64,000 bases of DNA from Tremella fuciformis (GCA_032768795.1 CP136493.1:1612001-1676000), one strand, 5' to 3'. Counted from the stretch's first letter, positions 35,729 to 49,988 are shown. Notes: generated by a model not told the origin, from the sequence alone. Numbers and translations: made by a program.

Positions 35729-36791
35729 GGCGACGGCGAGAAGCCTCGATGTAGCCTCGAGGGGGATTCTATGTACAGTGCTATGAGCAGTGAAGAGGCT
35801 GTTCTGCGAGCTGGTCGATGCTGGCAGGACGTGCCTGCCTCGCAGAGGCACCGTTGATCTTATTGTCTGTTCAGGGTCAGTGCGACGGCGTGACTAAGTG
35901 AAGGGCACATATACGTTGACGAACTGGTAAGACGAAACGGGCACGCCCTCTTCTTTGACACTTTGTTCGCACTCGACGACGTGCAGACGATAGGCGAACG
36001 TTTAGATAACCGCGAAGCTGATTACTCAAGGTCAGGAAGGAGCCGCTAACATCACTCGAAAACCTCTGAGTGGGACTCATCCCCATCGATCACCTCTCAA
36101 CTTCCATCCTCGACCCCATGCACGACTCGCCTCCACGTCCGCCTCTCCCCTCGCCTCTCGTCTCTTCTGGGACGAGCCCTGCCGCCTTCCTCATAGGCCG
36201 GCGGTATGCGCGACCGACCACACGTCATGGGGATACAACATGAGCTGACCTTGATATTAAGCCGGAGGACCGCGATGCGTTATTTTCTCCAGTAGTGTGG
36301 CGCACGTTCGGGGCCCTTGACTCGGGCGCAGGACATCTCCACGTACCGGACCATAGCCGTAGCGCGGCAGCGGGCAGGTATCTTGTAGTAGTATAAGAGC
36401 TGTGGCCTTCGCCGCTTTGAGCATGCACGAATTATGACTCGAAATCATCTCTTTGGTGCGATACCGAGTAGCTGCGCTGCGTCGTAGCACTCATAGACGA
36501 CATGGCTGTGCCCCGCTCACTCGGTGACTGCCCAGATCTCTGGACGTGGCCAGACCGCACTGGAATCATCTGTGCAGCAGCGCAGCGCCAAGGCTGTGCT
36601 GCCCCGGTGATCAGCTGATTATCGGTGATCGCCGCTTTTCGGGTGGTCCGATGATGGGTGGCAAAGAGCGTAACCAGGCATTACGTCGAGCTGTTATATT
36701 TCAGACCCGCGCCACCGTCGCCCATTTCCCATTCTCTCTTGTTCTTCAACCTCTCACACTTGCTCTACTCTACACACAGATATCAGCAAAC
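35729..36791. other. Intergenic region between divergent genes
   Basis: This contains the 5' regions of the G gamma gene (minus) and the CYSTM gene (plus). Short overlapping frames only; no gene recognised. Confidence 0.5.
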
Positions 36792-37268
36792 ATGAACGAC
36801 AAGCCATCCGGTGCCCAAGTGAGTCTCCCTGCCGCTCCCGCTACTCCGGCCGGGAGTCTTGGCACGCCTTGGCGCAGCACCGCTGACAGCAGGGCAACGA
36901 CATGTACCAGGCCAACGACGGCAAGTGGTACCCGCGCGCCCAGATGCCTCAGAATTGGCAACAAGGACCCAGTCAGGGTGGCCAGGGGTACTACGGGTGA
37001 GCTACGTCGTGTCAAGACGCCGGGAGGGGGCTGACCACAATACAGCCCGAACCAAGGCATGCAGTACGGCCAACAGCCCTATGGCCAACAGCCGTATGGC
37101 CAGCAGCAGTACGGCCAGCAGCAGTACGGCGGCGGTCAGAACTACTATGTCCAGCAGCAACAACGACCGATGGGCGGTATGGGATCGGGTGCAGCGGCCG
37201 GCACGGGGTGCTTGGCAGCGCTCTGTGGGGCGTTGCTGTGTTTCGACCTGGGCGCCTGTCTCTTCTAG
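36792..37268 (+). CDS. CYSTM-type cysteine-rich transmembrane protein
   Basis: Exons are 36792-36818, 36893-36996 and 37046-37268, giving 117 residues. The first acceptor is a CAGCAG tandem, so a form with one extra Gln is possible. The N-terminus is hydrophilic (DMYQANDGKWYPRAQMP), the middle is a YGQQPYGQQ-type repeat, and the C-terminus is the short Cys-rich hydrophobic module GTGCLAALCGALLCFDLGACLF. CYSTM proteins are small tail-anchored proteins linked to stress tolerance in eukaryotes; the exact role here is unknown. The sequence upstream is TATA-like (GTTATATTT at about 36692). Confidence 0.85.
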
Positions 37269-37467
37269 CGACGTGACCCGACGGAGCATTAGATCTAGGC
37301 GACGAGCGACACCTGCGGCGATCAGAAAAGATACCCAAACGCCCAAGAACGGCGAACTCGATATACGAGACCAGCCACATAGGATAGGACATGTTGTAGG
37401 CGTCGACACCATATGCAATATCTAGATTTCCCTAATGCTACAACACTGGCCCACCTCCACCTCGTGC

Positions 37468-39500
37468 TCAAAACTCCACGTCCATGGTACGAGCTTTCAG
37501 CTCGCTCCGCCACACGCCCCCCTTGAGCTGTTTCGGAATATGCACCACCTCGACGTACTTGCTTGGGAAGATCCCTTGTCGTCCGTCGGCGCTCTTGCCT
37601 TTCCACCACTCGCCCGACTCCACCTTATCCAACACCAAGATGCTCTGGCCCTTCTTCAGCCCGAGGTCGCCTGGCTCGGCAGCGGCAAAGTCGTACAGCG
37701 CTACAGCACGGGCATACCCTTCGTCCCGCGGCGAGTCGGCGCCGTAGTCAGACCCATAGCCACCTCGGGGTGGGGTCCGAGGAGGCGGGGTGGTAGGGAC
37801 ATAGCTTCGCGAGGACCTGACCGCGTCGTCAAACGGCGAGGCGGAATGTCCATTCGTCCGCGTTGCAAGGGGAGACGAGGCGGACGGGGGCGGACTCAGC
37901 TCGTCCAGCTGACCCAGAGGCGTTGGTCGGGAATTGCTCCTGCTCCGCGCTCCTGTTCCGACGCCCAGTGCTGCAAATCTTGCACTCAGACCCTTGTCGT
38001 CTGCCTCCCAACTGCCTAGCAGATCCTTTTCGCCATTCCGCTCGCCCCGCGGAGGCGTTGTGCTGCCCAGCAAATCTGGCGAAGGCGGTACGGACGGCTT
38101 CTTGAGATGAGCCGGCGTGTGGCCATTGAAGATGACGTCGAGGTCGGGGCGCTGGCCGTTTCGTAGATTCGACGAGCCCCTCCTCGGGCGAGTCATCATT
38201 GACACAGGGCCGTCTGAGTCCCACGTGAGGCCCGCATTGTACTGCTCCGAACTGCTCATGATCTTGCTGCTGGGACTATTGCGGCCGGAGGATGAGAACG
38301 GGTTGAATGAAGAATTGCGCTTGTACGCGGGGGGACGACGCTGCTCCCTGGAGCTCGCATCCTTGTCCGAGCCAGTGGTGGACCACACGCTCCCACTGCG
38401 ACTCCGGCCTCCTCCCTCTTTACCCTTCCCAGGTGAAGGCGCGGACCCAGATGCACCAATGCCCTCGCCAAAGACATATCCGCCCGTGGCTGTCGAGCCG
38501 GACCTGCTGCGTCCTCCCTGCGGCGTGAAGCCCATGCCGCCTCCTTCACCATCGAGGTCGTCCGATACCCATCGCTGCCCACGCGGCATGCCGGTGGCGC
38601 GCTCCAGCTCACCGATGAGCCCCTGTGCCCAATCAGGCGGGTCCACGACGCCCGAGAGGATCTGCTTGACGCTGATGTTGCCGCCGTACGCTAACCGGTT
38701 TGCGTCCTGCCGCTCGACGATCACCGAGCCTTCCACTGAGACCCCGCCGAAGAGACCCTTGGTCTTGGAATATGAGTAGATGGCGGCCACGCGGCCCTTC
38801 GTATTGAGTGCCCCGGATCCTTCTGCATTACGCCCCAGAGGTCCCACAGCAACCTGCATTCAGCTCAGGTACCATGTACTCTCATCCTAGCTGACCGAGA
38901 GGTTTCCGCCCAGGGTGAGCGATCCGGCGGACATGAAACTGGCCACGGCTGAGCGGGACTATCTCGTCAGCTATATCAAGTGTAGCGGGGAAGACAACTG
39001 ACGTTCAACACAATGAAAAAGTCGGTCACCCTGCTCGTCAGCTGATGGGACGGCCAACTCTCACAGCTCGACTCACTCTGCCCCAGCCTGGCCACCGAAC
39101 CCCACTCCTCCCAAGCCTATAGCACTGGGAGCACTCCACGCTTCGATCAGCTCACACCCATTGTGTTATGCGCAAACCCACATCCATCCTGTAAGCGAGC
39201 AATGACGATGCCGCTTCCGGCCCGGGCACTGAAGAGGAATCCAGCCTTGACCACCGTGAAGATCGCAAAGCCCTCGGCGCGCTCCAGCACAGACCGGGGG
39301 ATGACCTGCCATGAGCGATTGCCAATGTTCCACAGCTGTCTGGGGCCATACCTTGTCCAGGCCGTTATTATTCCCATCGACAAACGAGCGCAAAATCTTG
39401 GCCGCCTTCCTCGTCTCTTCCGAGAGCCGCACTACCGTCAGCCCAGCTCGTCGCGCAATTGTTGAACAGGCTCACCCGGCAGAGGGCTATTCAGACCCAT
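37468..39500 (-). CDS. SYLF and SH3 domain protein, Lsb3/Ysc84-like
   Basis: Cortical actin-patch protein acting in endocytosis; the SYLF domain binds lipids and actin, the SH3 domain binds Las17-type partners. Exons: 39500-39476, 39431-39352, 39305-39182, 39140-39077, 39030-39003 (28 nt), 38958-38896 and 38853-37468, giving 589 residues. The SYLF domain covers residues 1-220 (MGLNSPLPVRLSEETRKAAK...GFAIFTVVKAGFLFSARAGSG...DGSWSAPSAIGLGGVGFGGQ...GNLSVAVGPLGRNAEGSG...YSYSKTKGLFGGVSVEGS). A long Ser/Pro linker follows, then the SH3 domain near the end (AVALYDFAAAEPGDLGLKKGQ...GEWWKGKSADGRQGIFPSKYVEVV). The linker makes it longer than the yeast relatives. Confidence 0.95.
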
Positions 39501-40064
39501 CCTGTCCAGTGCAAGCTATGCAGCTGCCCAAAATGCAAGGTACAAGTTGATACTGGGAGCCGGGCTGTAAAGCAAGAAGTGGACACCGAGTGGAACGATG
39601 ACGATGTATAGCCGAGAGCGGGCAGGCGGGGTCCTTTGACCTCTTGATGATGTCTCGACAACCGTCCACGCCTGCACAGCTACGAAGTCTCCTGTGTCGC
39701 TGATGCGAGACCGAGGCCGGGCTGGCGCATGCAATAACGGGTGACGAGTGTGAGGAGGGGTCAGCTGCGTAGGTCTCAGCTGACGGGAATGGGAGACGAG
39801 TGTGGCGTCCGACGGCGGTGGCGTTTCCACTGCGGCAAGCCCGACGGCGGGAATCGTCTGCTTCTTAGTCGTTCGGTGTACGGCAAATGTATTTGTTGAG
39901 CCTCTGAGCAGGGGATAAAGCGCTCTACGACTCCACAAAGACCTTACTCTTCAATGTATCATTGTACATGACTCCATGCTGTGTGTCTCGGCGTCCGTGC
40001 GCGCTCATGTGATGCTACAACTTATATACGGCGCCCTTGCCGGTCCAACCCATCCAAGCTCGGG
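39501..40064. other. Intergenic region
   Basis: This lies between two minus-strand genes. A 140-codon minus-strand frame (39938-39516) ends 15 bp before the Lsb3/Ysc84 ATG but has arbitrary composition and is taken as leader sequence. Confidence 0.5.
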
Positions 40065-42200
40065 TTAGCGAACGCCTGCAGCGACTGTCGCAGGGTTGAA
40101 GCTGCTCCGCCGACTGGCAGTACCTCCCCCACCCCCAGAGGTTCGGCCTCCCATCGGGCCAGCAAATGCGTGAGAGCCTTGGCCCGAGCCTAGCCGCGTC
40201 ATAGACGTGGCAGACAGTGGAGCCTGTACGTTGGTCCCTAGGCCGGAAGGCTTGAACGTCGGAGAGGGAAGAAGGACGCCTGACCCCGGACCTGCAGACA
40301 GATTGGGCGAGCCTGGGGCCGAGGTGAGGCCGATTGGGGGTGGGCGAAGGCCGTTATTGGAAGGGGCGTGGAAGTTGAGAAACTGCCCAGGAGGGGGCTT
40401 CGTTGAGGAGTTGAACTGTTATCAGCGCCTGATGCGGGGCCATCTCAAGGTCGACTCACCTCGAACTCCATTGACATGCCATCCATCTCCCTCGGATCCC
40501 CTTCGATGAAGCTGAGCACCCGTTTGGCCAAGTCATTCAATTTGGCGACTTCGTGCTTGCCGCGTGTCCAGATTTGCAAGCGGAAGTGCCTTGGCCGGTT
40601 GGAAGCGACAATCCCGCAGATCTGGTCGTCCGGGTCCAGATAGCCACCAACGAGTGACATGACCAGCTGCTCCCACGCGTAGTCAAATATAGGCGAGCCA
40701 GGCTTGAACAGCAGTGTCCACTTGCCGCCCTAGGGGTCAGTGTGACGTTACTCATAGGAACCAAGGCGCAGATCCACTTCAGCGTTTGCAGGATCTTCCC
40801 ACATGGGCCGGATGCCCTGCTTGAATAGGTGATAGTTTGCACCTTTCTCCAAAGAGCTTGGTAAGCGAATGTTGTTCATATATCGACAGAAGCCTTGCAC
40901 CTGCGATTCAGCACATGGCTTTGAGGCGGACATCAAACTCACCGTTTCAAACTTGCCCACCGTGAGGAGATTCTTCTCGTAGTCGTTGAGAAAGGTGTCG
41001 CCCTCTTTCGGTGTAACGCCTGCGGGATCCGGTTTGTAGGTCTTGGAGTCGTAGTATATGACCCTAGTAGTTGAGACGGGAGTTCACGCTCTTCAGTGGA
41101 ACACTCACCACTTGTTTTCCAACGGCAGTTCTTGCGGAGCCGTATGATCCGCAAATCTGACGCCGCTGACCCCGAGCCCGTGCGCGGAGGTACTCGCAGC
41201 CGCAGACGGTTTTGGAGGCAGCCCGTGGTTCTCTCGTCCTGTGGCCTCGACTGCCTCGGGCGCCTTGTGGACATGCTCGCGGATTTGATCGAGACTCGGG
41301 ATATCCTTGTAGCCCTTGATATATCCGCTCTGGCTGCCGGCTCGCTCCATGCTCGCACCTGACGGCACATCACCCATCTGATTTCCAAAGACATCGCTAA
41401 CGTCCGCGAGGGGCCTGCTTGTCTCCCCGTCCCCCGGCGACGAGGCCACCGGTGAGACCGATTCGGCTCGACGCCTCGTCGGACTGGGCGGTATGAGCCC
41501 TGATCGACCTTCGGCCGAGAGTGTGCGCATCATGGCGCTCGCAGGGAGTTTGAGACGCGAAGATGGAGATGCGTTGAAGGGAGAAGTGGTTGATGCGCCC
41601 ACGCCCAACACGGCTGGATTGGTGGATAGCGTTAGCTTGGGCGGCGTGATGGGCTTGCCCGATGCGGGAGAAGGTGACGAGGTGTCTCGGCGCAGGGGCG
41701 TGTGGAGATGTTTCTGCAGGTCCTGCAGCGATGGGAGGCGGGTCATAGCGGGGCTGGACATCAGCCAGTGCATTGTGATGGTGTAACGAGTGATGGGGTG
41801 CAAGCTGGCGCGATTGCCAGTGGCAAGATATAGGGCGCGGGAGATGCCAAGCGGCGAGGTGAGCGAGGGCGTTTGAGCGCCCTCGAGAAGCTCGACGTCG
41901 ACACAGATCACCAGGACTTCGGGCGAGAGCGATGACTTACGGGGTCGGGACAACAACGTTGACGTTGACGGGGCGTGGAACAGGCGGAGGAGGCATGATC
42001 TGTCTGTCCTTGTCCGCGTTTCTCGCCATGGCCTTTTTCGGCTGGGGCGTCACGTCCATCCCCCGGTCCAGTTCCTCATCCTGCACGAGCGGTGTCGCTA
42101 CCGATGCTGATTCCGGCGTGGACAGGTTGGACGAGGGCGCGGTCATGGTGCCCTCGCCCTCCTTGTCCGTGATCAGAGAAGCCATGGTCAGGCTGGTCAT
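40065..42200 (-). CDS. eIF4E-family cap-binding protein with long extensions
   Basis: Binds the mRNA 5' cap. Exons: 42200-41941, 41753-41109, 41063-40943, 40900-40778, 40729-40460 and 40415-40065, giving 589 residues. The first intron is 187 nt. The eIF4E fold starts about residue 300: LENKWVIYYDSKT, GKFETVQGFCRYMNNI, MWEDPANAEGGKWTLLF (cap-stacking region), AWEQLVMSLVGGYLD, ICGIVASNRPRHFRLQIWTRG. The N-terminal 300 residues are Ser/Pro-rich and the last 115 are Gly/Ser-rich, both probably disordered. The first cap-stacking Trp seems replaced in the TVQGFCRYMNNI segment, which suggests a 4EHP/eIF4E2-like regulator rather than the housekeeping eIF4E; that subclass is inferred. Confidence 0.92.
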
Positions 42201-43593
42201 GCCGGATGGTCGACCTCGTTCGTGGGAACCGAGGTGAAGAAGAGAATCCAAAAGAGCAGTCCCAGGTCTAAATGCGGCGAGAGGCGATGAGTGGAGGGAA
42301 CGACCGGACGGGCCTCGTGTCGTCAAGGGGGCACGAGTCTAGTCCAGGCAGGGGCAGGGAGGTGGGTAGGTGGCCTTTGATACCGTCTCGCTACGACGAC
42401 GCGCGATACGACGGCAGAGGTGGCCGGGAGATGGGTCAACAGACTGCCTGGAGTTGTGCGCGAGATTGAGGTCGATCTTCCGGTGAACTCCTTGATCGGC
42501 TCGAGCTACGAAAGGCCTTTGAGAAGCTTCGGAGTGATTGGGCCGAGCGGCCGTTGTTGAATACCCTTGAAGGCTCGTATGCTTTGTTGATGCGTCCGCT
42601 CTTGCCTGCTTCGGTTGTTCGAGGCAAGACGTGCAAGCAACGTTGCAGTTGGTAACGCAATGGGACGGGCAAGAGAGACGAGACCGGGCGAGCTGTGCTG
42701 AAACACAAAGAACAGTCGCGTCCGAGGTGGTCCCCTCTTTTGTCTTCTCCGCGTCTCCAAGCGTTTGACGGCCTTCCCGAGACGAGCGACAATGAACAAC
42801 GGTGGATGGAAGTTCTGACAAGGAGAGACAGGTATCGGACGATGCACGCGCGCCTGTCGATCGCTATGACTCATCCGAGCCAGCGACAGCAACTTCAACG
42901 ATCCGAATGTCTTGGCCTTGCCCAGCACTAACTCCCTCTAGTTGCCCCTTCCGGCGCGTTTGGCTATGCGCATTTACATAAGTCATCTGGCAAGCCGTTG
43001 CTTCTGCACAGCACAGCAGGGTCTGGCAGGGTGCTGAATTGCCGCTAATCTTATCGGGATGGTTCGAGGCTTGACAGCTCGTGGCAGCCATCGCAGCGCC
43101 TGGCTGCGTGGAGCACAGTCAGCGGACGGCCGGGGCTATATTTGGTCTCGCCAGACATCACTCTCTTCCTGCAAGCTCTCAATGTCCCCAGCGAGTCATT
43201 GAAGGCATTGGCCAGTCACGGCAGCGTGCAGGTCGCACCGTCGCTACAACAAGACATGTGCTACAGCTGGACGACCGGGTTGCAGTGGGAAAGTTGCACC
43301 TCGGATGGTCTTTTGGGATTGAGCGAATCGCTATGTCCGCATCAGATTGGATGTGACTGCTCAGGTCTTCTTGGTGATTCCCTCTTGCGCTCGTCGCGCA
43401 AGCAATACCAGCATGTATCGCATGCATGGCATGCGGTCTTGCCAGATACACTACCACGGGCCACGGAGAGTGCCACACTGCCCGTGACGTGTTTTAATCC
43501 CGCCCCTCGGTGCTCGACCATTACTCGTAGAGACCAGAGTCCAACCTTTCTTTCTCCTCTAACAGCTCAACCGTAAAAGTTCATCACACCAAG
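42201..43593. other. Intergenic region between divergent genes
   Basis: This region of 1.4 kb lies between the eIF4E-like gene (minus) and the U2AF65 gene (plus). Several short frames exist on both strands; none is convincing. A CTATATTTG sequence at about 43136 is TATA-like but far from the U2AF65 ATG. Confidence 0.45.
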
Positions 43594-45736
43594 ATGGATC
43601 AAGGCTACGGTGGGTGCACAGCCTGACCCAGAGCCCCGTGTACTCACAGACAGACGCCCTCGAGGCGGCCGCCTCCGCGTACCCAAAATCGCACCATGAA
43701 GACGATGGTCAGTCATCTCCTTTCACCCCGGCTTGTTACGGCTGATCCTGCCAGGTCGAGGACATCGCTCTCACCGCGACCGCGACTATGAAAGAGATGA
43801 CAGGGACCGCCGGCATCGCCGAGAAGAGCGCGACGAGCGCCCACGGTACGACGACCGTGATAGGCATCGCGATCGTGGCGACTACCGGGATTCGGGCAGG
43901 GATTACCGTCATGACGACCGGCGCCGGGATTACGACCGCGGACCTCCCCGAAGGAGAGAAGACGATGGTGGCTACGCCGAGCCTATGGGAGGCTACAGGG
44001 ACAGGCCGCCTCGCCCGCCTAGGCGGGACGAGGAGCAGCCTTTCGCTCAACCGATGAGGCAGTACTCGCCCCCAAGGACGTATGGTGGAGGCGGCGGCGG
44101 CGGCCCTCCTGGCGGATACGGGGGACCCCGGGATGGGGGCTACGGTGGAGACAGGGGCAGGGGCAGGCAGCAAGGGAATGGCGGCGGTGGTAGGGGACGG
44201 GGCCAAACTCCGCCTCGGGAACCTACTCCTCCCGGCACCGTGCCACTCAAAGATCGCAAGGTGAAGAACAGTCTTTGGGACATCAGGCCGGTTCAGTTTG
44301 CGGGTATCGGCGCAATGGCAGCGAAAATGACTGGTAAGCTGACTCTTCTGGTTGCTATTCGTTTCAGCCTGATCTCACAAATAGGCATGTTCACCTACGG
44401 CCCCGGCAGATGCCCTCCTCCCCCAGAACTCGGCATTCCTCAGGCTCTCATCGCCGGTTCTTTCCCTCCTTCTGGCCAGGCAGGCCAGCGCCAAGCGAAG
44501 CGCATCTACGTTGGCGGCATCGAAGAGAGCATGACTGAGCAATACCTCCTCGAATTCTTCAACAAGACCATGCACGAACGCGGCCTGGTTAGCGAGGCCG
44601 AGGGACCTGGTGACCCGATACAAGGCGTTCAGGTGCATGCGGAGAAGCAGTTCGCTTTCCTCGAGTTCCGATCGATGGAAGAAGCTGCCAGTGCTCTATC
44701 ACTCGACAACATCATGTGCGATGAGACCCCTCTCCGTGTGCGAAGACCGAAAGACTATGGCGGCCTCGACCCGCTGCAGCAGTTCATGGGCGGCGGTGGC
44801 GGTATGAGCGATAGTCCAAACAGACTATTCATCGGTGGTCTCCCCACTCAGCTTGAGGATAGTCAGGTCTTGGAGCTGCTCAAGAGCTTCGGCGAACTGA
44901 AGAGTTTCAACCTGGTCAAGGAGAGTAATGCCGAGGGATCAAAGGTGGGAAATACCGATTCTGTGCAATACCGGTCATTGACCTCAGGGCTTTGCTTTTG
45001 CCGAATATGTCGACACGGAGACCACGAATATCGCTATCCAGGGCTTGAATGGCTTCCAGCTCGGAGACAGGACCTTGATCGTGCAACGTGCAGCAGTTGG
45101 CAAGAACAGCGCCGCCACGCCACTCATGCCCGGTCAAGAAGGCTACTTGGCAAGTGAGTCTAATTTATCCCCAGTCACAGCCCAATTCTGATACGCAGCG
45201 TCGGCCATCTTCAAGCCCGTCGACCCCGAGGCCGTGCCCGTCTCGCGCGTCATGCTGCTCCTCAACATGGTCACCGCCGACGAGCTGTACGACGACGAAG
45301 AGTACCAGGAAATCATGGAGGACATCCAGTCCGAGTGTGCCAAGTACGGCGAGGTCGAGGGTGTCCGCGTGCCCCGCCCGGTACCCAAGAGCAAAAAGTG
45401 GGAGCCGAGCGATTCGGCCGTCGTCACTGCGGAAAAGGCACGTCGTGCGGACCTCGAGTCCGGCGTTGGGCGTGTGTACGTCATGTACCGCGATGTGGAG
45501 AGTACAAAGAAGGCTATGGAGGCTCTGGGCGGTCGGCAGTTCGGTGGTCGCACCATTGTCGTCGCCTATGTTCCCGAGGTAAGCATAGCGGACCCTACCC
45601 CTCATATACCACAGCTGACATGATTTAGGAGGACTTCCTTGGCCCAGCTCCGCCGCCTCCGCCTCCGCCTGAAGAGCCCAAGCCAGAGGACCTCGATGCG
45701 GCAGCCGCCAACGCCCTCGGCGACATTCTCGGTTGA
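43594..45736 (+). CDS. U2AF large subunit (U2AF65)
   Basis: Binds the polypyrimidine tract and recruits U2 snRNP to the branch site. Exons: 43594-43609, 43654-43707, 43755-44333, 44385-44944, 44988-45153, 45199-45578 and 45629-45736, giving 620 residues. The N-terminus is an Arg/Asp/Tyr-rich RS-like region with a Gly-rich block, then the U2AF35-binding segment with SLWDIRPVQF. RRM1 begins KRIYVGGIEESMTEQYLLEFF, RRM2 begins NRLFIGGLPTQLEDSQVLELL, and the C-terminal UHM begins SRVMLLLNMVTADELYDDEEYQEIMEDI, with GRVYVMYRD and GRTIVVAYVPEEDF at its end. All three RNA- or protein-binding domains are complete. Confidence 0.96.
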
Positions 45737-45876
45737 ACAAAAGAGGACTAGGGGCTGCTGAACACTGGCGCCATGCTCAAGCGCGTTGGCCTGTGGTCGT
45801 AGTACATGCATCTAAGTCTATCGATGGGTGCAAAAGAGATGCGACATGCCACTTTTCCCATTCTACTCGTCTACGC

Positions 45877-47338
<1,462 letters not shown>

Positions 47339-48486
47339 GGTGTCTTGCTTCCGCTTGCGGTCGGACGAAGGAGGCAGGGGGAGACCGGCGAGAAGCGGTC
47401 GTTGGGCAGCGGACGGTGGCGGTGGTGGTGGGGGAGCTGAGCTATGTGCTGCTCTGCGGGCGGAGGATGTGTTGATGGGTAGTCTAGTGGATCGGTGTCG
47501 AGCGAGGACGAGGGAGGCTCTTCGAAGAGACAGCTTGGAGGTAGTGTTTATGTTGATAACAAACGAACAAGAGAACGGAGAGCAGAGATATGTATTGAGA
47601 GAGACAGAGGAATCGTCGAGACTAGGTAGATCGTGCAGGAAAGTGCGCGATAGGGCGTAGCTCGTTATTTCAATTCTTTTTTAGCTCTGAATTTCTAATC
47701 AGGTATTCAAGTTATTGGTTCTCAGGCAATTTGGAAAACCTAATGCAATTCCTTGTTCTTTGGTTCCGTTAGACATGGGGGGGTGGGACACCCCCCCAAG
47801 ACCCCCCCTTGCGCCTAGCGGCGCAGCCATCGCAGCCCTTACGGGTCAAGCATCCGGCAAAGCCGGATGTACTGTAGAACATTGATTAGTTGCAAGCTAA
47901 AGCACTTCATCAAGAGATGCGCAAGTGCTTGTTGGGCATGCTAGGCTGATCAGATGATCATAGGCATGCCAAGCTGGTCACAGGGGCTATGTCACAGCTG
48001 CCACCTGGCAAGCCTATTGCAGTCTTGTCAGACTTGCGCTATTGTAACCATTTTGGTGCAATGATAGGGCAGGGTATGGCAGTAGCTATGTAGGCGATTG
48101 GTTCTGCTACAGAGATCATTCCATGCATCAGCCTCATGCATAGATCTTTATTCTCTGATGAAAGGCAATTTGGCAAGGACACAATGCATATTAGGATTGT
48201 GCTGATGAAATCAGAATGGCCGGAATTTTCTTATTTAATTCCCCCATTTACCGTTTTCGTTCCAGGGACACCCGCAGAAATTCGCCCCGTAAGAGCTACG
48301 CTGATTACCGCCGGCCCGCCGATCGCATATCGCCGGATTCGGCCGAAGCATCCGGGCGTGTAACATTGATAACGTCTTCAATGCATGACATGCATGAAGC
48401 AGCCTCTGCGCCCAAGACGTGTAATGCGGCTGTGACTACGGAGTGGTCTCGCCAAGAGACAGTTGAACTGGCAAGAATTCATGATA
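47339..48486. other. Low-GC, hairpin-rich intergenic island
   Basis: From about 47660 to 48290 the sequence is clearly richer in A and T than its surroundings. Perfect stem-loops occur at 47777-47797 (seven G, seven C), 47811-47824, and 47851-47869 (CATCCGGC-AAA-GCCGGATG); a 10-bp palindrome TTCGGCCGAA lies at 48338-48347. AGGCAATTTGG is directly repeated at 47724 and 48163. No open frame of note. It may be a non-autonomous mobile element or remnant. Confidence 0.4.
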
Positions 48487-49988
48487 CTAGCTAAACTTCC
48501 AGCGATTGCCGCAATTCTGCTTGATCAGCCACAGCGATCTGAATGAGCGAGAATGAGCTCACTGTACATCTGCATGTCGAAGCAAAGGGAAAGTCGTCAG
48601 CTCATATCTTCTCTTCGCCATCAGGGAGACGCACGTGACGAAAGTCTTCGGGTCAGCCGCAGCTTCACGACGGAAAATGGTGCACTCACAGTCATCGGCT
48701 CATCTGCACTCCGGGTCTGCATCTGATAGTAGGTGCATTTCCGTTGTTGGCAGCGGCCACATTTGAATGCGTCTGTCTCGGCCTGGACATCAGCTCAACC
48801 TTCTCGTGGGTTCGCAAAGGGCGCACCTGCGTCTCTCCCACTGCTTTTGCCTTGAACAAGTTATCGCTTGCAATCTTCTCCTTCATCGCTCGCACACTCT
48901 CTGAAGCCATTTCCTGAAGCATCAATTTCGGATCCCGAACCGTCCAATTTGAGGACAGACGTCTTTACTCATCCCAACCAGCTTTTCTGCCGAAATGTAA
49001 CCTAGGACAATCTCATTCCGCAAGCCAGGATTGCCCTTGTCTTTCAGGTTGAGGAACAACGACCGTATTTCTGGGATCAGCCTGTACCCCTCGCATGATG
49101 AGTGCCATTGCACTCACTTGCGCGGTATTCGTTGTTGGTCATGTACTTTTGCGCCTTGTACACTTCCGCTTCTATTGCACGACACCGCTCTGCCAATATC
49201 CGAGATTCTGTAGCAGTGAGCTGATGATGGCGACGATGACAGATGAGGCCGACCTGCTGTACTGTCGCCCGCCAGAGCATTGTACAGCTGCTCCACGCAT
49301 TTGTTCCGGAAATCATCGCCAGCGGTATCATCCACCTCAGCCTTCAGCTTGCCCGCCACACCATCCGCTTTGGCATCCCTCGGTACCTTCCGCGTCGAGT
49401 CGATTGTCGATAATGGTGGACGTCGTTGGGGGGATATGGAGCGGGAGCCAGACGCTTCCTCGGCCTTTGGCTTGACGTCCGGGGAAGGAGCGGCAGGCGT
49501 CCCAGCCGAAGACGGTATTGCCGAGGTCGAACCTGCAGTGTAAGTTAAAGCACGTCCGCACGGCACGGAGCAGCGACCGCACCCTCTGCTTTGACCTTCT
49601 TGCCGGCGTCCTCCTTCTTGACCTCCTCACCGTCGTCTCGCTTGCGTTTCCGCTTGTTCTCCTCGATAGCCTCTTTCCACTTCTTCACCAGGTCCTTGGC
49701 GAGGTTGGCCACGCCCGGCGAGGGATTGCTGCGGAGTTTACCGATGGCGATACCGGCTTTGGATGCCTGTCCGGATTAGCAAAGGGGCTGGACGGGCAGT
49801 GCGATGACATGCCTTGAGGATCTCCTCCGAAGGCAGAACATCCGCCTGCATCTTCGTCAACAGGCGTATGACATCCTATCGAGTCAGCTCTTTCATGCGT
49901 ATGCTAGGGTCAGACTGACTTCAGTCTGTCCCTTGGCATTCGCATCGTTGAGCTCGCCGACAATCTTTGTCAACTGCGCGGCGTCCAT
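48487..49988 (-). CDS. DST1: Transcription elongation factor TFIIS
   Basis: Stimulates transcript cleavage by arrested RNA polymerase II. Exons: 49988-49920, 49875-49813, 49766-49583, 49532-49263, 49207-49118, 49070-48961, 48913-48827, 48782-48690, 48645-48631 (15 nt) and 48519-48487, giving 337 residues. Domain I (LW-type) spans residues 1-80 ([19 protein letters not shown]...[19 protein letters not shown]), then a linker; domain II carries [30 protein letters not shown] and AEKLVGM; the zinc ribbon has CGRCQQRKC, the catalytic acidic pair in [10 protein letters not shown] and [11 protein letters not shown]. The intron at 49812-49767 has a GC donor; the last intron is about 111 nt. Finding the terminal CQNC exon completes the ribbon. 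Confidence 0.95.

Noticed and set aside
39516..39938. 140-codon minus-strand frame just upstream of the Lsb3/Ysc84 start
   Set aside because: It has arbitrary composition, no motif, and ends before the real ATG; it is more likely leader sequence.
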